This document shows positions 45,467-54,492 of a stretch of 64,000 bases of DNA, piece after piece. Numbering within the stretch: the stretch's first letter is position 1; the number at the start of each line of letters is the position of its first letter. The notes under the pieces were generated by a model. It did not search any database and was not told the DNA's origin. It saw only the letters and a list, made by a program, of their open reading frames with translations. A program made the position numbers and the translations under genes. The stretch spans positions 4,242,001 through 4,306,000 of the forward strand of contig NZ_JACHJC010000001.1 in the NCBI RefSeq assembly GCF_014203425.1. Direction: 5' to 3'. The stretch comes from Micromonospora echinospora (lineage in GTDB: Bacteria > Actinomycetota > Actinomycetes > Mycobacteriales > Micromonosporaceae).

Positions 45467-46942
45467 TCAGGGGAGGGCGTGGAGGGCCTCGGCCACTGTG
45501 GAGAGGGCTCGGTCGATCTCGGAGGGCGGGGTGGCCGCGTATCCGAGGACCAGGCCGGGCGGCTGCGGGCGCTGACCGTGCCAGGACAGCGGGTGGGCCT
45601 TGACGCCCCGGCGCAGCGCCTCCGCCGCGAGCGCCCTGTCGTCCACGTCGCCGGGCAGCGTGACCATCAGGTGCAGCCCGGCGGCGGCGCCGTGCACCAC
45701 CGCCCCCGGCAGGTACGCGCGGACCGCCCGGATCATCGCGTCCCGGCGGCGTACGTGCCGGTGGCGCAGCAGCCGCAGGTGCCGCTCCAGCGCGCCCGAC
45801 TCCATCAGCTCGGCCAGCACGAGCTGCGGCAGCGCCGCGTTGCCCAGATCCGCCGTCCGCTTCGCGTCCACCACGTCCGCGTGCAGCGCCGGCGGCACGA
45901 GCGTCCACCCGATCCGCAGGGCCGGCGCGAGCAGCTTGGAGATGCTGCCGGTGTAGCAGACCCGGTCCGGGGCCATGCCGCGCAGCGCCGGCACCGGCGG
46001 CCGGTCGTACCGGTGCTCGGCGTCGTAGTCGTCCTCCAGCACCAGTCCGCCGTCGCGCGCCCACCGCAGCAGCCGGCGACGCCGCTCACCGTCGAGCACC
46101 ACCCCGGTCGGGAACTGGTGCGCCGGGGTGAGCAGCACGGCCGGCGCGCCGCAACGCGCGAGCAGGTCCACGCGCAGGCCCCGGTCGTCCACCGGCACCG
46201 GCGGCGTCGCCATCCCGGCGTACGTCAGGTGCTGCCGCACGCCGAGCGAGCCCGGGTCCTCCACCGCGACGGTGCGCGCACCCCGCTCGTGCAACACCCG
46301 CGCGAGCAGGCCGAGCGCCTGGGACACCCCGGCCACGACCACCACCTCGGCCGGGTCGGCGCGGATGCCCCGGTTGCGGGCCAGCCAGTTCGCGACGGCC
46401 AGTCGCAGCGCCGGCGTGCCGGTCGGGTCGCCGTAGCCGAGCGCGGCGGGTGTCGCCCGGTGCAGCACGGCCCGCTCGGCCCGCAGCCAGGCCGCGCGGG
46501 GAAAGGCCGCCAGATCGGGTACGCCCGGCGTCAGGTCCACCCGCGCGGGGGCGGCGCGCAGCGCCTCGAAGACGTCGAGGCCGGGCCGTCCGGCGAACAC
46601 CTCCGGCGCTCTCCTCGGCTCGGGCGGCCGGGCGCGCGCGGCGGCGGGTGTGGCCACCACGACGGTTCCGGCCCGGCCGCGCCCGGCGACCTGGCCGTCC
46701 TCGCCCAGCCGCTGGTACGCCTCGGTCACCACGCCGCGCGAGACGCCCAGCTCGGCGGCGAGCACCCGGCTGGGCGGCAGGCGGGTGCCGACCGGCGCGC
46801 GGCCGTCGGCGATCGCCGAGCGCAGCCGGGCGGCCAGCCAGTCCGCGCGGCCGCCGGGCGGCGCCTCGCCGACGTCCATCTGGAGGAAGTCCGCGCCAGC
46901 CGATTTGGACCTCTTGGAAACGGCGGCTTTGGCCCTGTCCAT
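45467..46942 (-). CDS. MocR/PdxR-type GntR–aminotransferase regulator
   Basis: A 491-residue chimera: a GntR winged helix (RLPPSRVLAAELGVSRGVVT and EAYQRLGEDGQVAG, about residues 55–90) fused to a fold-type I aminotransferase domain (about 120–490). The PLP-binding Lys is in YTGSISKLLAPALRIGW, and DDYDAEHRYD and GVSQALGLLARVLHERG are conserved. MocR proteins sense pyridoxal phosphate or amino acids. Divergent from a LysE-type exporter with a GACCATTATGGTC palindrome between them; that exporter is the probable target. Confidence 0.92.
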   Translation of the reverse strand: MDRAKAAVSKRSKSAGADFLQMDVGEAPPGGRADWLAARLRSAIADGRAPVGTRLPPSRVLAAELGVSRGVVTEAYQRLGEDGQVAGRGRAGTVVVATPAAARARPPEPRRAPEVFAGRPGLDVFEALRAAPARVDLTPGVPDLAAFPRAAWLRAERAVLHRATPAALGYGDPTGTPALRLAVANWLARNRGIRADPAEVVVVAGVSQALGLLARVLHERGARTVAVEDPGSLGVRQHLTYAGMATPPVPVDDRGLRVDLLARCGAPAVLLTPAHQFPTGVVLDGERRRRLLRWARDGGLVLEDDYDAEHRYDRPPVPALRGMAPDRVCYTGSISKLLAPALRIGWTLVPPALHADVVDAKRTADLGNAALPQLVLAELMESGALERHLRLLRHRHVRRRDAMIRAVRAYLPGAVVHGAAAGLHLMVTLPGDVDDRALAAEALRRGVKAHPLSWHGQRPQPPGLVLGYAATPPSEIDRALSTVAEALHALP

Positions 46943-46944
46943 CG

Positions 46945-46957
46945 GACCATTATGGTC
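46945..46957. promoter_or_regulatory. Candidate operator between MocR and LysE-type genes
   Basis: GACCATTATGGTC, a palindrome with one central base, three bases upstream of the MocR start and 14 bases upstream of the exporter start. Half sites GGACC/GGTC recur to the right (GGGACCGTGACC). Confidence 0.6.
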
Positions 46958-46970
46958 ACAGGCTGGGACC

Positions 46971-47579
46971 GTGACCATCGCCTTTCTGCTTACCGCAATC
47001 GTCGTCGCGGTCACCCCGGGCACCGGGGTCATGCACACACTCGCCACCGCCGTCACCGCCGGGCGCCGCGCCGGTCTGGCGGCCGCCGCCGGAGCGACGC
47101 TCAGCCTCGTCCCGCACGTGATCGCCGCGGTCACCGGCCTGGCCGCGCTGCTGCGCGCCGGCACCCCGGCGTTCCGGATCGTGACCTGGCTGGGCGTGGC
47201 GTATCTGCTCTGGATGGCCTGGGCGGCGCTGCGCGACCGGACCGCCTTCGCCGTGAACGGCGACCGGATGCCGCGCCCGGCGTCCGCGGTGTTCCGCGAC
47301 GGGGTGCTGCTGAACCTGCTGAACCCGAAGGTGACGGTGTTCTTCGCGGCTCTCCTGCCGCAGTTCGTACCACCGGACGTGCCCGCCGCCGCCCTGCGCA
47401 TGCTCGCCTGCGGCCTGGTGTTCATGCTTGTCACGCTGCTGGTGTTCGCCGGGTACGCAGTGCTGGCCGACGCGTTACGCACCCGGGTGCTGTCCCGGCC
47501 CCGGCTGACCGCGCTGCTGCGGCACACGGCCGCCGGCAGCTTCCTGGCCCTTGGCCTCGGCCTCGCGTTCACCGCCTAG
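46971..47579 (+). CDS. LysE/RhtB-family amino-acid exporter
   Basis: A 202-residue membrane protein with about six helices. AVTPGTGVMHTLATAVTAGR is the conserved N-terminal LysE/RhtB motif, and GVLLNLLNPKVTVFFAALLP the conserved NPK motif. It would export an amino acid or homoserine-lactone-like compound. The GTG at 46971 is 28 bp from the divergent MocR start, so the promoters overlap. Confidence 0.9.
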   Translation: MTIAFLLTAIVVAVTPGTGVMHTLATAVTAGRRAGLAAAAGATLSLVPHVIAAVTGLAALLRAGTPAFRIVTWLGVAYLLWMAWAALRDRTAFAVNGDRMPRPASAVFRDGVLLNLLNPKVTVFFAALLPQFVPPDVPAAALRMLACGLVFMLVTLLVFAGYAVLADALRTRVLSRPRLTALLRHTAAGSFLALGLGLAFTA

Positions 47580-47624
47580 CATCCGCGGCCGTCTGATCGC
47601 CGCCGGACGGCGGGTTGCTTGGCA

Positions 47625-47640
47625 GAGTGAGTACTCACTC
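47625..47640. promoter_or_regulatory. Candidate TetR operator
   Basis: GAGTGAGTACTCACTC, a perfect 16-bp palindrome 15 bases before the GTG start of the TetR gene at 47656. GAGTGAGT-type palindromes are common TetR operators, so autoregulation is likely. Confidence 0.75.
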
Positions 47641-47655
47641 CGCAGGTTGAGGGCC

Positions 47656-48300
47656 GTGGAAACTGGTCCCCGAGCTTCACGGGCGCGCACCCGCGCCCCA
47701 GGCATGACGCCCGAGCAACGGCGCAAGACAGTCATCCAGGCGGCGCTCCCCCTCGTCGCGGAGTACGGAAGTGCCGTGACCACCCAGCAGATCGCCCGCG
47801 CGGCTGGCATCGGGGAGGCCACCGTCTTCCGCGTCTTCACCGACAAGGAGGAGCTGCTGCAAGCCTGCGTGGCCGAGGCGATGGACAGCACGACACTGCT
47901 GCAGGAGCTGCGCTCCATCTCGCTGGAGCTGCCGCTGGCCGAGCGCCTCGTCGAAGCCGGCGAGGCGCTCGACGGCTATCTCGGCCGGATGGGCGCCGTC
48001 ATCTCGGCGCTGCACGCGACCGGTTTGCAGCGCGGCCGGGCACCCGTCGACGGCGGCGGCACGGCCGACGAGGGCGGCGCCGAACGCGGGCGTCCCGACC
48101 CCACCCGGGAGGCGATCTCCGAGTTGTTCGAGCCGGAGCACGACCGCCTGCGGCACCCGGCCGGCACGCTGGCGGAGGTCTTCCTCAGCCTGACGTTCGG
48201 CCGCGGCCGGTTCCTCGCCCGCGGCGACGCGAAGATCGGCGCGGCGGACCTCGTCGACCTGTTCCTGCACGGCGCGGTGGACCGGGAGGAGACGGCATGA
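47656..48300 (+). CDS. TetR-family transcriptional regulator
   Basis: A 214-residue regulator with the HTH in VTTQQIARAAGIGEATVFRV and FTDKEELLQACVAEAMD; the C-terminal ligand domain is acidic. The start is taken as GTG 47656 (TTGAGG upstream). The gene downstream, a DUF6069-type membrane protein, is broken, so the natural target of this repressor may have been lost. Confidence 0.88.
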   Translation: METGPRASRARTRAPGMTPEQRRKTVIQAALPLVAEYGSAVTTQQIARAAGIGEATVFRVFTDKEELLQACVAEAMDSTTLLQELRSISLELPLAERLVEAGEALDGYLGRMGAVISALHATGLQRGRAPVDGGGTADEGGAERGRPDPTREAISELFEPEHDRLRHPAGTLAEVFLSLTFGRGRFLARGDAKIGAADLVDLFLHGAVDREETA

Positions 48301-48330
48301 GCGCCGAAAAGCGTTCCTCGGAGGCCAGCG

Positions 48331-48790
48331 ATGACGAAAGAAGGTAGTGCCATCAGCGCCCAGATTCCGGCCGCCACCACACCGGTGCGCTCCCGGCGAC
48401 GCGCGCGTGCCCTCGCGGTCGCCGCCGCGGTGGCAACGCCCACCCTCATCTGGATCGTGAGCGCGTGAGAGTTCGGGCACCGGCTGGTGGAGACCGACGG
48501 CTCGGGCAGCCGCTCCCAGGAGATCGGGCTTCCCGCGGTCATCCTGCTGAGCCTTTTCGTCAGCCTCCTCGGCTGGGGCCTTCTCGCGGCGCTGGAGCGA
48601 TTCACCACCCGGGCGCGGGTGGTGTGGGCGGCCGTCGCGGTCCGTGGCGCTCGGCCTGTCGATGCTGCCCCTCACCGGGCCCGGCACGGCACCGGCCACG
48701 CGCGTCGCGCTCGGCCTGATGCACGTGACCGTCAGGGCCATCCTGATCGCGGTGTTCTACCGCACCAGTACCGGGCGCGGGCGCGGCTGA
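48331..48790 (+). pseudogene. DUF6069-like membrane protein, disrupted
   Basis: The reading frame from ATG 48331 (GGAGG upstream) gives VRSRRRARALAVAAAVATPT, then an in-frame TGA at about 48466, after which LVETDGSGSRSQEIGLPAVI and LLSLFVSLLGWGLLAALERF continue. A frameshift near 48640 is then needed to reach VALGLSMLPLTGPGT and a final helix. The hydrophobic pattern suits DUF6069 four-helix proteins. Two lesions make it a pseudogene; it follows a TetR gene by 30 bp. Confidence 0.75.
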
Positions 48791-48818
48791 CGTCGGCCCG
48801 CGCCGGTGGGACGAGCCC

Positions 48819-48959
48819 TCAGCGCCGCCAGGAGACGCCGTTGTCGTCGATGGGCTTCATCGCCGCGTCGATGCCGTGCGCGCTGCGGTAGTCGTGCACG
48901 GCTTCCCGGCACACCTTGATGTCGCACTCGTCCACCATGTGCACGGACCGTGCGCGGAA
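48819..48959 (-). pseudogene. Possible gene remnant on the minus strand
   Basis: The minus frame reads MVDECDIKVCREAVHDYRSA then HGIDAAMKPIDDNGVSWRR and stop, preceded by GDPFRARSVH. It looks like the C-terminus of a larger protein with no intact upstream part. The parent family is not identified. Confidence 0.35.
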
Positions 48960-49101
48960 GGGGTCACCCACGGCCGGAGCCGGGCCGCGGCCGTCGCGTC
49001 GCGGCGGCTAGCCACCGGGTCCGACGACACCGCCGGGCGAGTCGGGGTCGTCCGCCCGGTTGCGACTGCCGTACGCGGGTAGTGCGCGGACATGCCCGAA
49101 C

Positions 49102-49331
49102 GATACGAGGGCTCTCGACGCGCCGTTCCTGTGCTCGCAGCGGGCCGCCCGGCGGATGCGCGCGGCCGGTCGGGGTGGCCGGATCATCAGCGTCACCAGC
49201 GTGCACGAGCACGCCTCCGGGTCGGCTCGTCGGCGTACTGCGCCGCGAAAGGGCGGGCTCGGCCTGCTCACCAAGGTGATGGTGCAGGAGCTGGCAGCCA
49301 ACGATGATCTTGGTGTGCGGTCGAAGTCCTG
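49102..49331 (+). pseudogene. Fragment of a short-chain dehydrogenase gene
   Basis: DAPFLCSQRAARRMRAAGRG and GRIISVTSVHEHA are an SDR core (the Ser strand), but the catalytic Tyr/Lys region (YCAAKGG) is shifted by one base near 49236 and the N-terminal cofactor domain and C-terminus are missing. A decayed fragment. Confidence 0.7.
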
Positions 49332-49449
49332 ACGCTCGCCCCCGGGTCGATGAACCAGTCACCCGGCGGTCGTTGACGTAGTTGCCGGCGCCGCACGCAG
49401 GGTGAAGGCTGCGCCCACCCCGCGTGCGGAGAAAATCCATGCCGTCGAC

Positions 49450-49821
49450 TCAGTCGCTGATGCTGCCTGATCCGTAAGGGGTGCGCTCGATTTCCAGGCG
49501 GTACATCGCGTAGAGGCCGTTCACCCTCCCACTGGTGCACCCGAAATAGGACACGCTCCCCAACTTGACGACATTCCCGTTGTAGCAGTCGCGGATCTTG
49601 AATGATTCGCCACCCTGAAATGGCGTACAGACATTGTAGTTGAGGTAGTGCCCGGACCCGTTCGCCGGAATGTAGTCGGCCACGCAAGATCCCGAGAGCG
49701 GACCGCTGACGACACAACTAACGGAGTTCGCGAATGCAGGCGACACGATGAATGTGCTGGCCGACACTCCCACCGCGACCGCGGCGAGCATGCGTGCCTT
49801 CGAGCGCGCAAAAGTACTCAT
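49450..49821 (-). CDS. Small secreted cysteine-containing protein (hypothetical)
   Basis: A 123-residue protein with a typical signal peptide (ARMLAAVAVGVSASTFIVSP, cleavage after AFA) and a mature part with five cysteines (SVSCVVSGPLSGSCVADYIP, YNVCTPFQG, IRDCYNGN, FGCTSG). Base composition is lower in GC than the surrounding genes. No family recognised. It lies between the SDR fragment and IS remnants, consistent with acquisition. Confidence 0.75.
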   Translation of the reverse strand: MSTFARSKARMLAAVAVGVSASTFIVSPAFANSVSCVVSGPLSGSCVADYIPANGSGHYLNYNVCTPFQGGESFKIRDCYNGNVVKLGSVSYFGCTSGRVNGLYAMYRLEIERTPYGSGSISD

Positions 49822-49918
49822 AGATTCCCCATTAACGATTGACCAGGCCGACTGACGACTAACTCACCATGGAAGTCGGGTCTGTCAAGTTAACGGCTGA
49901 ACTTGGTTGTTGAGGTGG

Positions 49919-50029
49919 TCAGGCGTTGGCCGGGGTGAGCCGACCCTCGAAGGCGATCTGGAAGGCGTTCAGCGGGGCCTTCCAGCGCATCGTCCAATGC
50001 CGCCGGCCGGTGTCGGTCGGGTCGCGGCT
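49919..50029 (-). pseudogene. C-terminal fragment of an IS256-family transposase
   Basis: MSRDPTDTGRRHWTMRWKAP and LNAFQIAFEGRLTPANA then stop match the extreme C-terminus of actinobacterial IS256 (Mutator) transposases. The upstream boundary is an IS5-type element end. The N-terminal part of what may be the same gene lies at 51375–52084. Confidence 0.75.
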
Positions 50030-50245
50030 CATTCCGAGTAACGGTTGGGGGCGTCGTGTGATCACGTCGTGCGGCGGTGGTCGACGTGGAGCAGGACCAA
50101 GGCGGCAGCGGTGATCCGGCCAATGCTCCAGGGAGACAGGCTGACGGTGCGCAGCGCTTAAGGGTCTTGAGCAGGGAGTTCCCGCGTTCGCCGATGGCGC
50201 GGACCTCGTTGTGGGCCTTGTTGAACTGCTGCTGTGCTCGACCTG
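50030..50245 (-). mobile_element. 3' fragment of an IS5-family element
   Basis: The minus strand encodes QQQFNKAHNEVRAIGERGNS, then LLKTLK, and after a frameshift SLSPWSIGRITAAALVLLHV, the end of a DDE_Tnp_4-type transposase. The element end reads TTCCGAGTAACGGTTGG (from about 50032), matching the terminal repeat of the 51051–51374 element in opposite orientation. The left part of this copy is missing. Confidence 0.7.
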
Positions 50246-50652
50246 CGCTACTGCTGGTAAGTGACGGTGTCGCGGGTCGCCGTCCGCCTGAGGCCCGACG
50301 GCCGGTCCTGGTGGTGCCGCTGGGGCGAACGCAGGTCGTGCCCCACGACCTAGACCGGTGCGTCTGCTCCCCGGTCGCCGGCCGGCCCGGACGGTGTCGG
50401 CCGTCGTTCCACAGTGGCGCCGTCGGGTGAGATCACGGTCGGCTCCACCGTGGGCGATGATCGGATGCTGGCAGGCCGTGGTGCCATCCAACAGATACCA
50501 CCCTGAACTACCTCAATGGTCATCAGACCCAGGTGGACGCCAGCTTCCAGGTGACCCGCCCGGACCACGTCGGTTCAGATGCTTGACCTGTCAGTTTTCC
50601 GCCGGTAGCTTAAATTCACAACGATAAGCATCGATCTGAAGGCAGGGAAACC
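50246..50652. other. Unassigned sequence between IS remnants
   Basis: About 400 bp with no convincing gene. Short frames have no family resemblance. The last 40 bp are AT-richer and should hold the promoter of the secreted protein gene at 50653. Confidence 0.5.
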
Positions 50653-51039
50653 GTGCTGTTGAAATCCATCGCCATCGCCGCGTCCGTCGCAGGCGTGCTG
50701 GCCACCGCCCCCGCCGCCTCGGCTGCAGCACCCGGAGTGTCGATACAAGGCTGGGGGTCCGGGAACTGCCCGCAGGGCATGCTCTGCATCTGGCCCAACT
50801 GGAATCACCCGCCGCAGGGTCCCGTGGAGACGCCGTCTCTGACGATCAACAGCGAGTGGACCGGCAGCATCCAGGGATTCAACTTCTACAACGGCACAGG
50901 CCGCGACGCCGTAATATCCGGGTTCACTTTCGGCTCGTCGATTCCCTTCAAGAACTGCGCTCCTGCCGGCGGGACCGGGGGCGACCTGTATATACCGGTC
51001 AACGTGACGAGGGTGACTTGGCAGCTGACCCCCTGCTGA
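50653..51039 (+). CDS. Small secreted protein, possibly I36/crystallin-like
   Basis: A 128-residue protein with a clear signal peptide (MLLKSIAIAASVAGVLATAP, cleavage after ASA) and a mature domain containing GNCPQGMLCIWPNWN, FNFYNGTGRDAVISG and FKNCAPAGGTGG, ending TWQLTPC. The Cys-x4-Cys-x-W start recalls the peptidase-inhibitor I36 / beta-gamma-crystallin fold, but resemblance is weak. Start GTG with AGGCAGGGAAA upstream. Located between two IS5-type ends. Confidence 0.75.
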   Translation: MLLKSIAIAASVAGVLATAPAASAAAPGVSIQGWGSGNCPQGMLCIWPNWNHPPQGPVETPSLTINSEWTGSIQGFNFYNGTGRDAVISGFTFGSSIPFKNCAPAGGTGGDLYIPVNVTRVTWQLTPC

Positions 51040-51050
51040 TCCTCCACTGG

Positions 51051-51374
51051 GCCTTTCCGAGTAAGGGTTAACGACGCGCCCGGATCCGTTGCGGTGCAAC
51101 GAGAAGACGCAGAACCCCGGTATGAAGATGGTCCTTCCCGGGATCACCGTCATCGAGGTTCTGCGTCGCCATGAGCGTCACATATGCCGCCATCCTGCCC
51201 GTACGCGAGGCGACCGTGTCGTTTCTGTCCGGCCTCCTACACGCCGAACGGCAACGGCTCGGCACCCGCGCCGGGACCCGGTCGTTGGGCTGCTTCAAAC
51301 AGGCTGGTCCTGCTCCACATCGACCCGCCGCACGAGGTGATCACACAACGCCACCAACCGTTACTCGGAAAGGC
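51051..51374. mobile_element. 324-bp internally deleted IS5-family element (MITE-like)
   Basis: Terminal inverted repeats GCCTTTCCGAGTAAGGGTT (51051–51069) and AACCGTTACTCGGAAAGGC (51356–51374) match at 18 of 19 bases. Inside, the transposase start (SVTYAAILPVREATVSFLSG, then LLHAERQRLGTRAGTRSLGC) joins directly to its end (GPAPHRPA in one frame, LVLLHIDPPHEVITQ in the next). The middle of the transposase is absent, so the element can only move in trans. It interrupts an IS256-type transposase gene. Confidence 0.82.
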
Positions 51375-52084
51375 TCCGTGAGCACCTGCAGCCGGTGCTT
51401 CGCGCCCTGACCGCCGTCACCGGCCCAGATCCCGACGATGTCACGGTGCCCGTCGACGGTGACCGCCATGACGACGTAGATCAGCCGGTTCGCGACCTGA
51501 CCGTCCCGGATCTTGACGTTGATGAAATCGATGAACACCACCGGATACACCCGATCCAGGGGCCGACTCTGCCGCTCGGCCATCCCCTCCATCACCTTGT
51601 CAGTGATCGTGGAGATGGTCTGCTTCGACACCTCGGCCCCGTAGACCACGACCACGTGGGCGCTGATCTCGCCGTGGGTCAGGCCCTTCGCCGACAACGA
51701 CAGCACCATGTCGTCGACGCCGGACAGACGCCGCTGCCGCTTGCGCACGATCTGCGGCTCGAACGTCCCGGCGGCGTCGCGTGGGACCCGGACCTCGACC
51801 GGCCCGACGTCGGTGAGCACAGTCTTGGTCCGGCTGCCGTGACGAGTGTTCCCGCTACCCCGACCCGCCCGGTCGTGCTTGTCGTAGCCGATGTGGTCGG
51901 TGATCTCACCATCCAGCGCGGACTCCAGGGCCCCGCTCCATGAGCTGCTGCAACAGCCCGCCCTCGCCGGTCAGCTGCAGCCCATCGCCACGAGCCCGGT
52001 CGACCAGCATCGCGATCAACTGCGCATCCGTGTCCGCACCGGCCGACTCGGCGGCCGCTTGCCCCACAGGGTCTCGGTCGTCAT
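51375..52084 (-). pseudogene. N-terminal part of an IS256-family transposase, disrupted
   Basis: Frames on the minus strand give AQLIAMLVDRARGDGLQLTG, then (after a frameshift near 51945) ESALDGEITDHIGYDKHDRA, and VRVPRDAAGTFEPQIVRKRQ with KGLTHGEISAHVVVVYGAEV and PLDRVYPVVFIDFINVKIRD (first catalytic Asp region). It stops at RLQVLTE where the 324-bp element is inserted. At least two frameshifts plus the insertion. Confidence 0.85.
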
Positions 52085-52123
52085 CTGGCGTCTCTCTCTT
52101 GATCGGTCGATCAGCCGCTATTT

Positions 52124-52360
52124 GTACAGTCCCCATCCTGGCTGAACCTGGTCGAGCGCTGGTTCGCCGAACCGACCGACAAGATGATCCGACGCGGCGT
52201 GTGCCACAGCGTCGCCGACCTCGTCACCGCGATCGAGGAGTACCTGCGCGTACACAACGACGACCCCAAACCGTTCGTCTGGACCTCCACCGCCGAAACG
52301 ATCCTCGCCAAGGTCCGACGTGGACGAGTCGCCCTCCAGCAAATGGCTAGTCAAAACTGA
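52124..52360 (+). pseudogene. C-terminal fragment of an IS630-family transposase
   Basis: SWLNLVERWFAEPTDKMIRR, GVCHSVADLVTAIEEYLRVH and NDDPKPFVWTSTAETILAKV then a stop are the IS630 (DDE_3) C-terminal signature. The rest of the gene is missing. The element end (CTAG-flanked CAAAACTGAGACAGAAC) abuts the dppF stop codon at 52370. Confidence 0.85.
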
Positions 52361-52369
52361 GACAGAACA

Positions 52370-53416
52370 CTAGCTGGCGGGGTAGTGGCAGGCGGTTTGT
52401 TGGGTGCGGCCGTCGCGGGTGGTGAGCGCGGGTTCTTCGGTGGCGCAGTGGTCGGTGGCTTTCCAGCAGCGGGTACGGAAGCGGCAGCCCGACGGCGGGT
52501 TCAGCGGGGTGGGGACGTCACCGGTCAGACGGATGCGGCCGGCGGGGCCGAGCGCTGTGACGTCGGGGATCGCGGAGAGCAGCGCCCGGGTGTACGGGTG
52601 CTGCGGCCGGGTGTAGATGTCGTCCCGGTCGCCGATCTCGACGATCTTGCCGAGGTACATGACGGCGACGCGGTGGCAGAAGTGGCGGATGACGGCCAGG
52701 TCGTGGGCGATGAACACGAACGCCAGGTCGAGGTCGCGTTGCAGGTCGCGCAGCAGGTTGATGACCTGCGCCTGGATCGACACGTCCAGCGCCGAGACCG
52801 GCTCGTCGGCCACGATGAGCTTGGGTTTGAGCGCCAGGGCGCGGGCGATGCCGATGCGTTGGCGCTGCCCGCCGGAGAACTCGTGCGGGTACCTGTTGTA
52901 GTGCTCCGGATTCAGGCCGACGAGTTCGAGCAGTTCCTGGACCCGCTTCTTGACCCCGCCGGGCGGGGTGATCCCGTTGACCTGCAACGGCATGGCCACG
53001 ATCCGCCCGACCGTGTGCCGCGGGTTCAACGACGCGTACGGGTCCTGGAAGATGATCTGCAGGTCCTGCCGCAACGCGCGCAACTCACGCCGCCCACCGT
53101 GGGTGATGTCCCGCCCCGCGAACTCGATCGACCCGGCGGTGGGCTCCAGCAGGCGCACCAGCATCCGCCCGGTCGTGGTCTTCCCACACCCCGACTCCCC
53201 CACCAGCCCGAGCGTCTCGCCCGGACGCACGTCGAAGTCCAGGCCGTCGACCGCCCGCACCGCACCCCGGGCGCGCAGGCCCTGCCGCACCGGGAAGTGC
53301 TTCGTCAGCCCCCGCACCCGCAGCAGCGGCTCGCCCGCGAGCCGGGCCGCGCCGCCCGGGCCGTTCCCCGCCCCCGAGACGGCCACCACCGCCTGCTCGT
53401 TCGCCACACCGTTCAT
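52370..53416 (-). CDS. dppF: Peptide ABC transporter ATP-binding protein (DppF/OppF type)
   Basis: A 348-residue ABC ATPase energising peptide import. Walker [12 protein letters not shown] (residues about 76–86), [13 protein letters not shown] (Q-loop), signature [14 protein letters not shown], Walker [13 protein letters not shown] and the switch HDLAV are all present, plus the oligopeptide-transporter C-terminal domain ([11 protein letters not shown]). It overlaps dppD by ATGA. Its stop codon TAG lies in the end of an IS630 remnant, so the last residues may have been altered. Confidence 0.94.
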   Translation of the reverse strand: MNGVANEQAVVAVSGAGNGPGGAARLAGEPLLRVRGLTKHFPVRQGLRARGAVRAVDGLDFDVRPGETLGLVGESGCGKTTTGRMLVRLLEPTAGSIEFAGRDITHGGRRELRALRQDLQIIFQDPYASLNPRHTVGRIVAMPLQVNGITPPGGVKKRVQELLELVGLNPEHYNRYPHEFSGGQRQRIGIARALALKPKLIVADEPVSALDVSIQAQVINLLRDLQRDLDLAFVFIAHDLAVIRHFCHRVAVMYLGKIVEIGDRDDIYTRPQHPYTRALLSAIPDVTALGPAGRIRLTGDVPTPLNPPSGCRFRTRCWKATDHCATEEPALTTRDGRTQQTACHYPAS

Positions 53417-54477
53417 CGGGCCACCCCCACCTGTGCGACCTCGTCCCGATAGATCCGCTCCCGCGCCGCGACCGGCAGGTGACACGCCACCAGATGACCC
53501 GGCGCACCAGCGGGGCCCAGCTCCGGGATCTCGGTGCGGGAGCGGTCGCCGTTGACATCGGCCCACCGGCAGCGCGGATGGAACGCACATCCCGACGGCA
53601 GGTTGATCAGACTGGGTGGGTTGCCGGGGATCGGCACCAGATCCGCGTCGGCGTCGGCGTGCAACGACGGCACGCTCGACAACAACCCCCAGGTGTACGG
53701 ATGCTGCGGCGTCCGCAACACCCGCTCCACACTGCCGTGCTCCACCGCCCGGCCGCCGTACATGACCAGCACGTCATCAGCCACCTGCGACACCACACCC
53801 AGGTCATGGGTGATCAGGATGATCGCCGAGCGGAACTCCTCCTGCAGGTCGCTGAGCAGGTCCAGGATCTGCGCCTGCACCGTCACGTCCAACGCCGTCG
53901 TCGGCTCGTCGGCGATCAACAGATCCGGGTCGTTGACGAGCGCCATCGCGATCATCGCGCGCTGCCGCATCCCACCCGAGAACTCATGCGGATACTGGTC
54001 GAACCGCTTGGCCGGCTGCGGAATGCCGACCCGCTCCAGCATGTCCACCGCCCGCGTCCGCGCCTCGCGCCTGCCGGCCCTCGGGTGATGCACCCGGTAC
54101 GCCTCGGCGATCTGCTTCCCCACCGTGTAGTAGGGGTGCAACGCCGACAACGGGTCCTGGAAGATCATCGCCATGTCCCGGCCCCGCAACCGACGTACCT
54201 CCTCCTCGGACAGCCCGACGAGCTGACGCCCACCCACGGAAATCTCCCCCGAGACAGCCGTGCGCTTCGCGTTGTGCAGACCCAGGATCGCCAACGACGT
54301 GACGCTCTTGCCCGACCCGGACTCGCCCACGATTCCCAGCGTGCGACCCCGCTCGACAGCGAACGACACCCCGTCCACCGCCCGCACCACACCGTCCTCG
54401 GTGTCGAACCGCACCCGCAGATCCGTGACCCGCAGGTACGGGTCCTCGCCGCGTCGCGGCGCCGGAAGTTCCACCAT
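53413..54477 (-). CDS. dppD: Peptide ABC transporter ATP-binding protein (DppD/OppD type)
   Basis: A 354-residue ABC ATPase paired with dppF. Walker [30 protein letters not shown], signature [14 protein letters not shown], Walker [13 protein letters not shown] and [10 protein letters not shown] are seen; the C-terminal [12 protein letters not shown] is typical of OppD/DppD. It follows dppB after 15 bp in the same operon. Confidence 0.94.
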   Translation of the reverse strand: MVELPAPRRGEDPYLRVTDLRVRFDTEDGVVRAVDGVSFAVERGRTLGIVGESGSGKSVTSLAILGLHNAKRTAVSGEISVGGRQLVGLSEEEVRRLRGRDMAMIFQDPLSALHPYYTVGKQIAEAYRVHHPRAGRREARTRAVDMLERVGIPQPAKRFDQYPHEFSGGMRQRAMIAMALVNDPDLLIADEPTTALDVTVQAQILDLLSDLQEEFRSAIILITHDLGVVSQVADDVLVMYGGRAVEHGSVERVLRTPQHPYTWGLLSSVPSLHADADADLVPIPGNPPSLINLPSGCAFHPRCRWADVNGDRSRTEIPELGPAGAPGHLVACHLPVAARERIYRDEVAQVGVAR

Positions 54478-54492
54478 GTCCGATCCCTCCTG

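Noticed and set aside
48331..48790. TGA at about 48466 as a second selenocysteine codon
   Set aside because: No GGTCT hairpin at the right spacing, the family has no known Sec or Cys there, and a frameshift follows.
49919..52084. A single complete IS256 element
   Set aside because: The N- and C-terminal parts together account for only about 820 bp, the middle is missing, and frames are broken.
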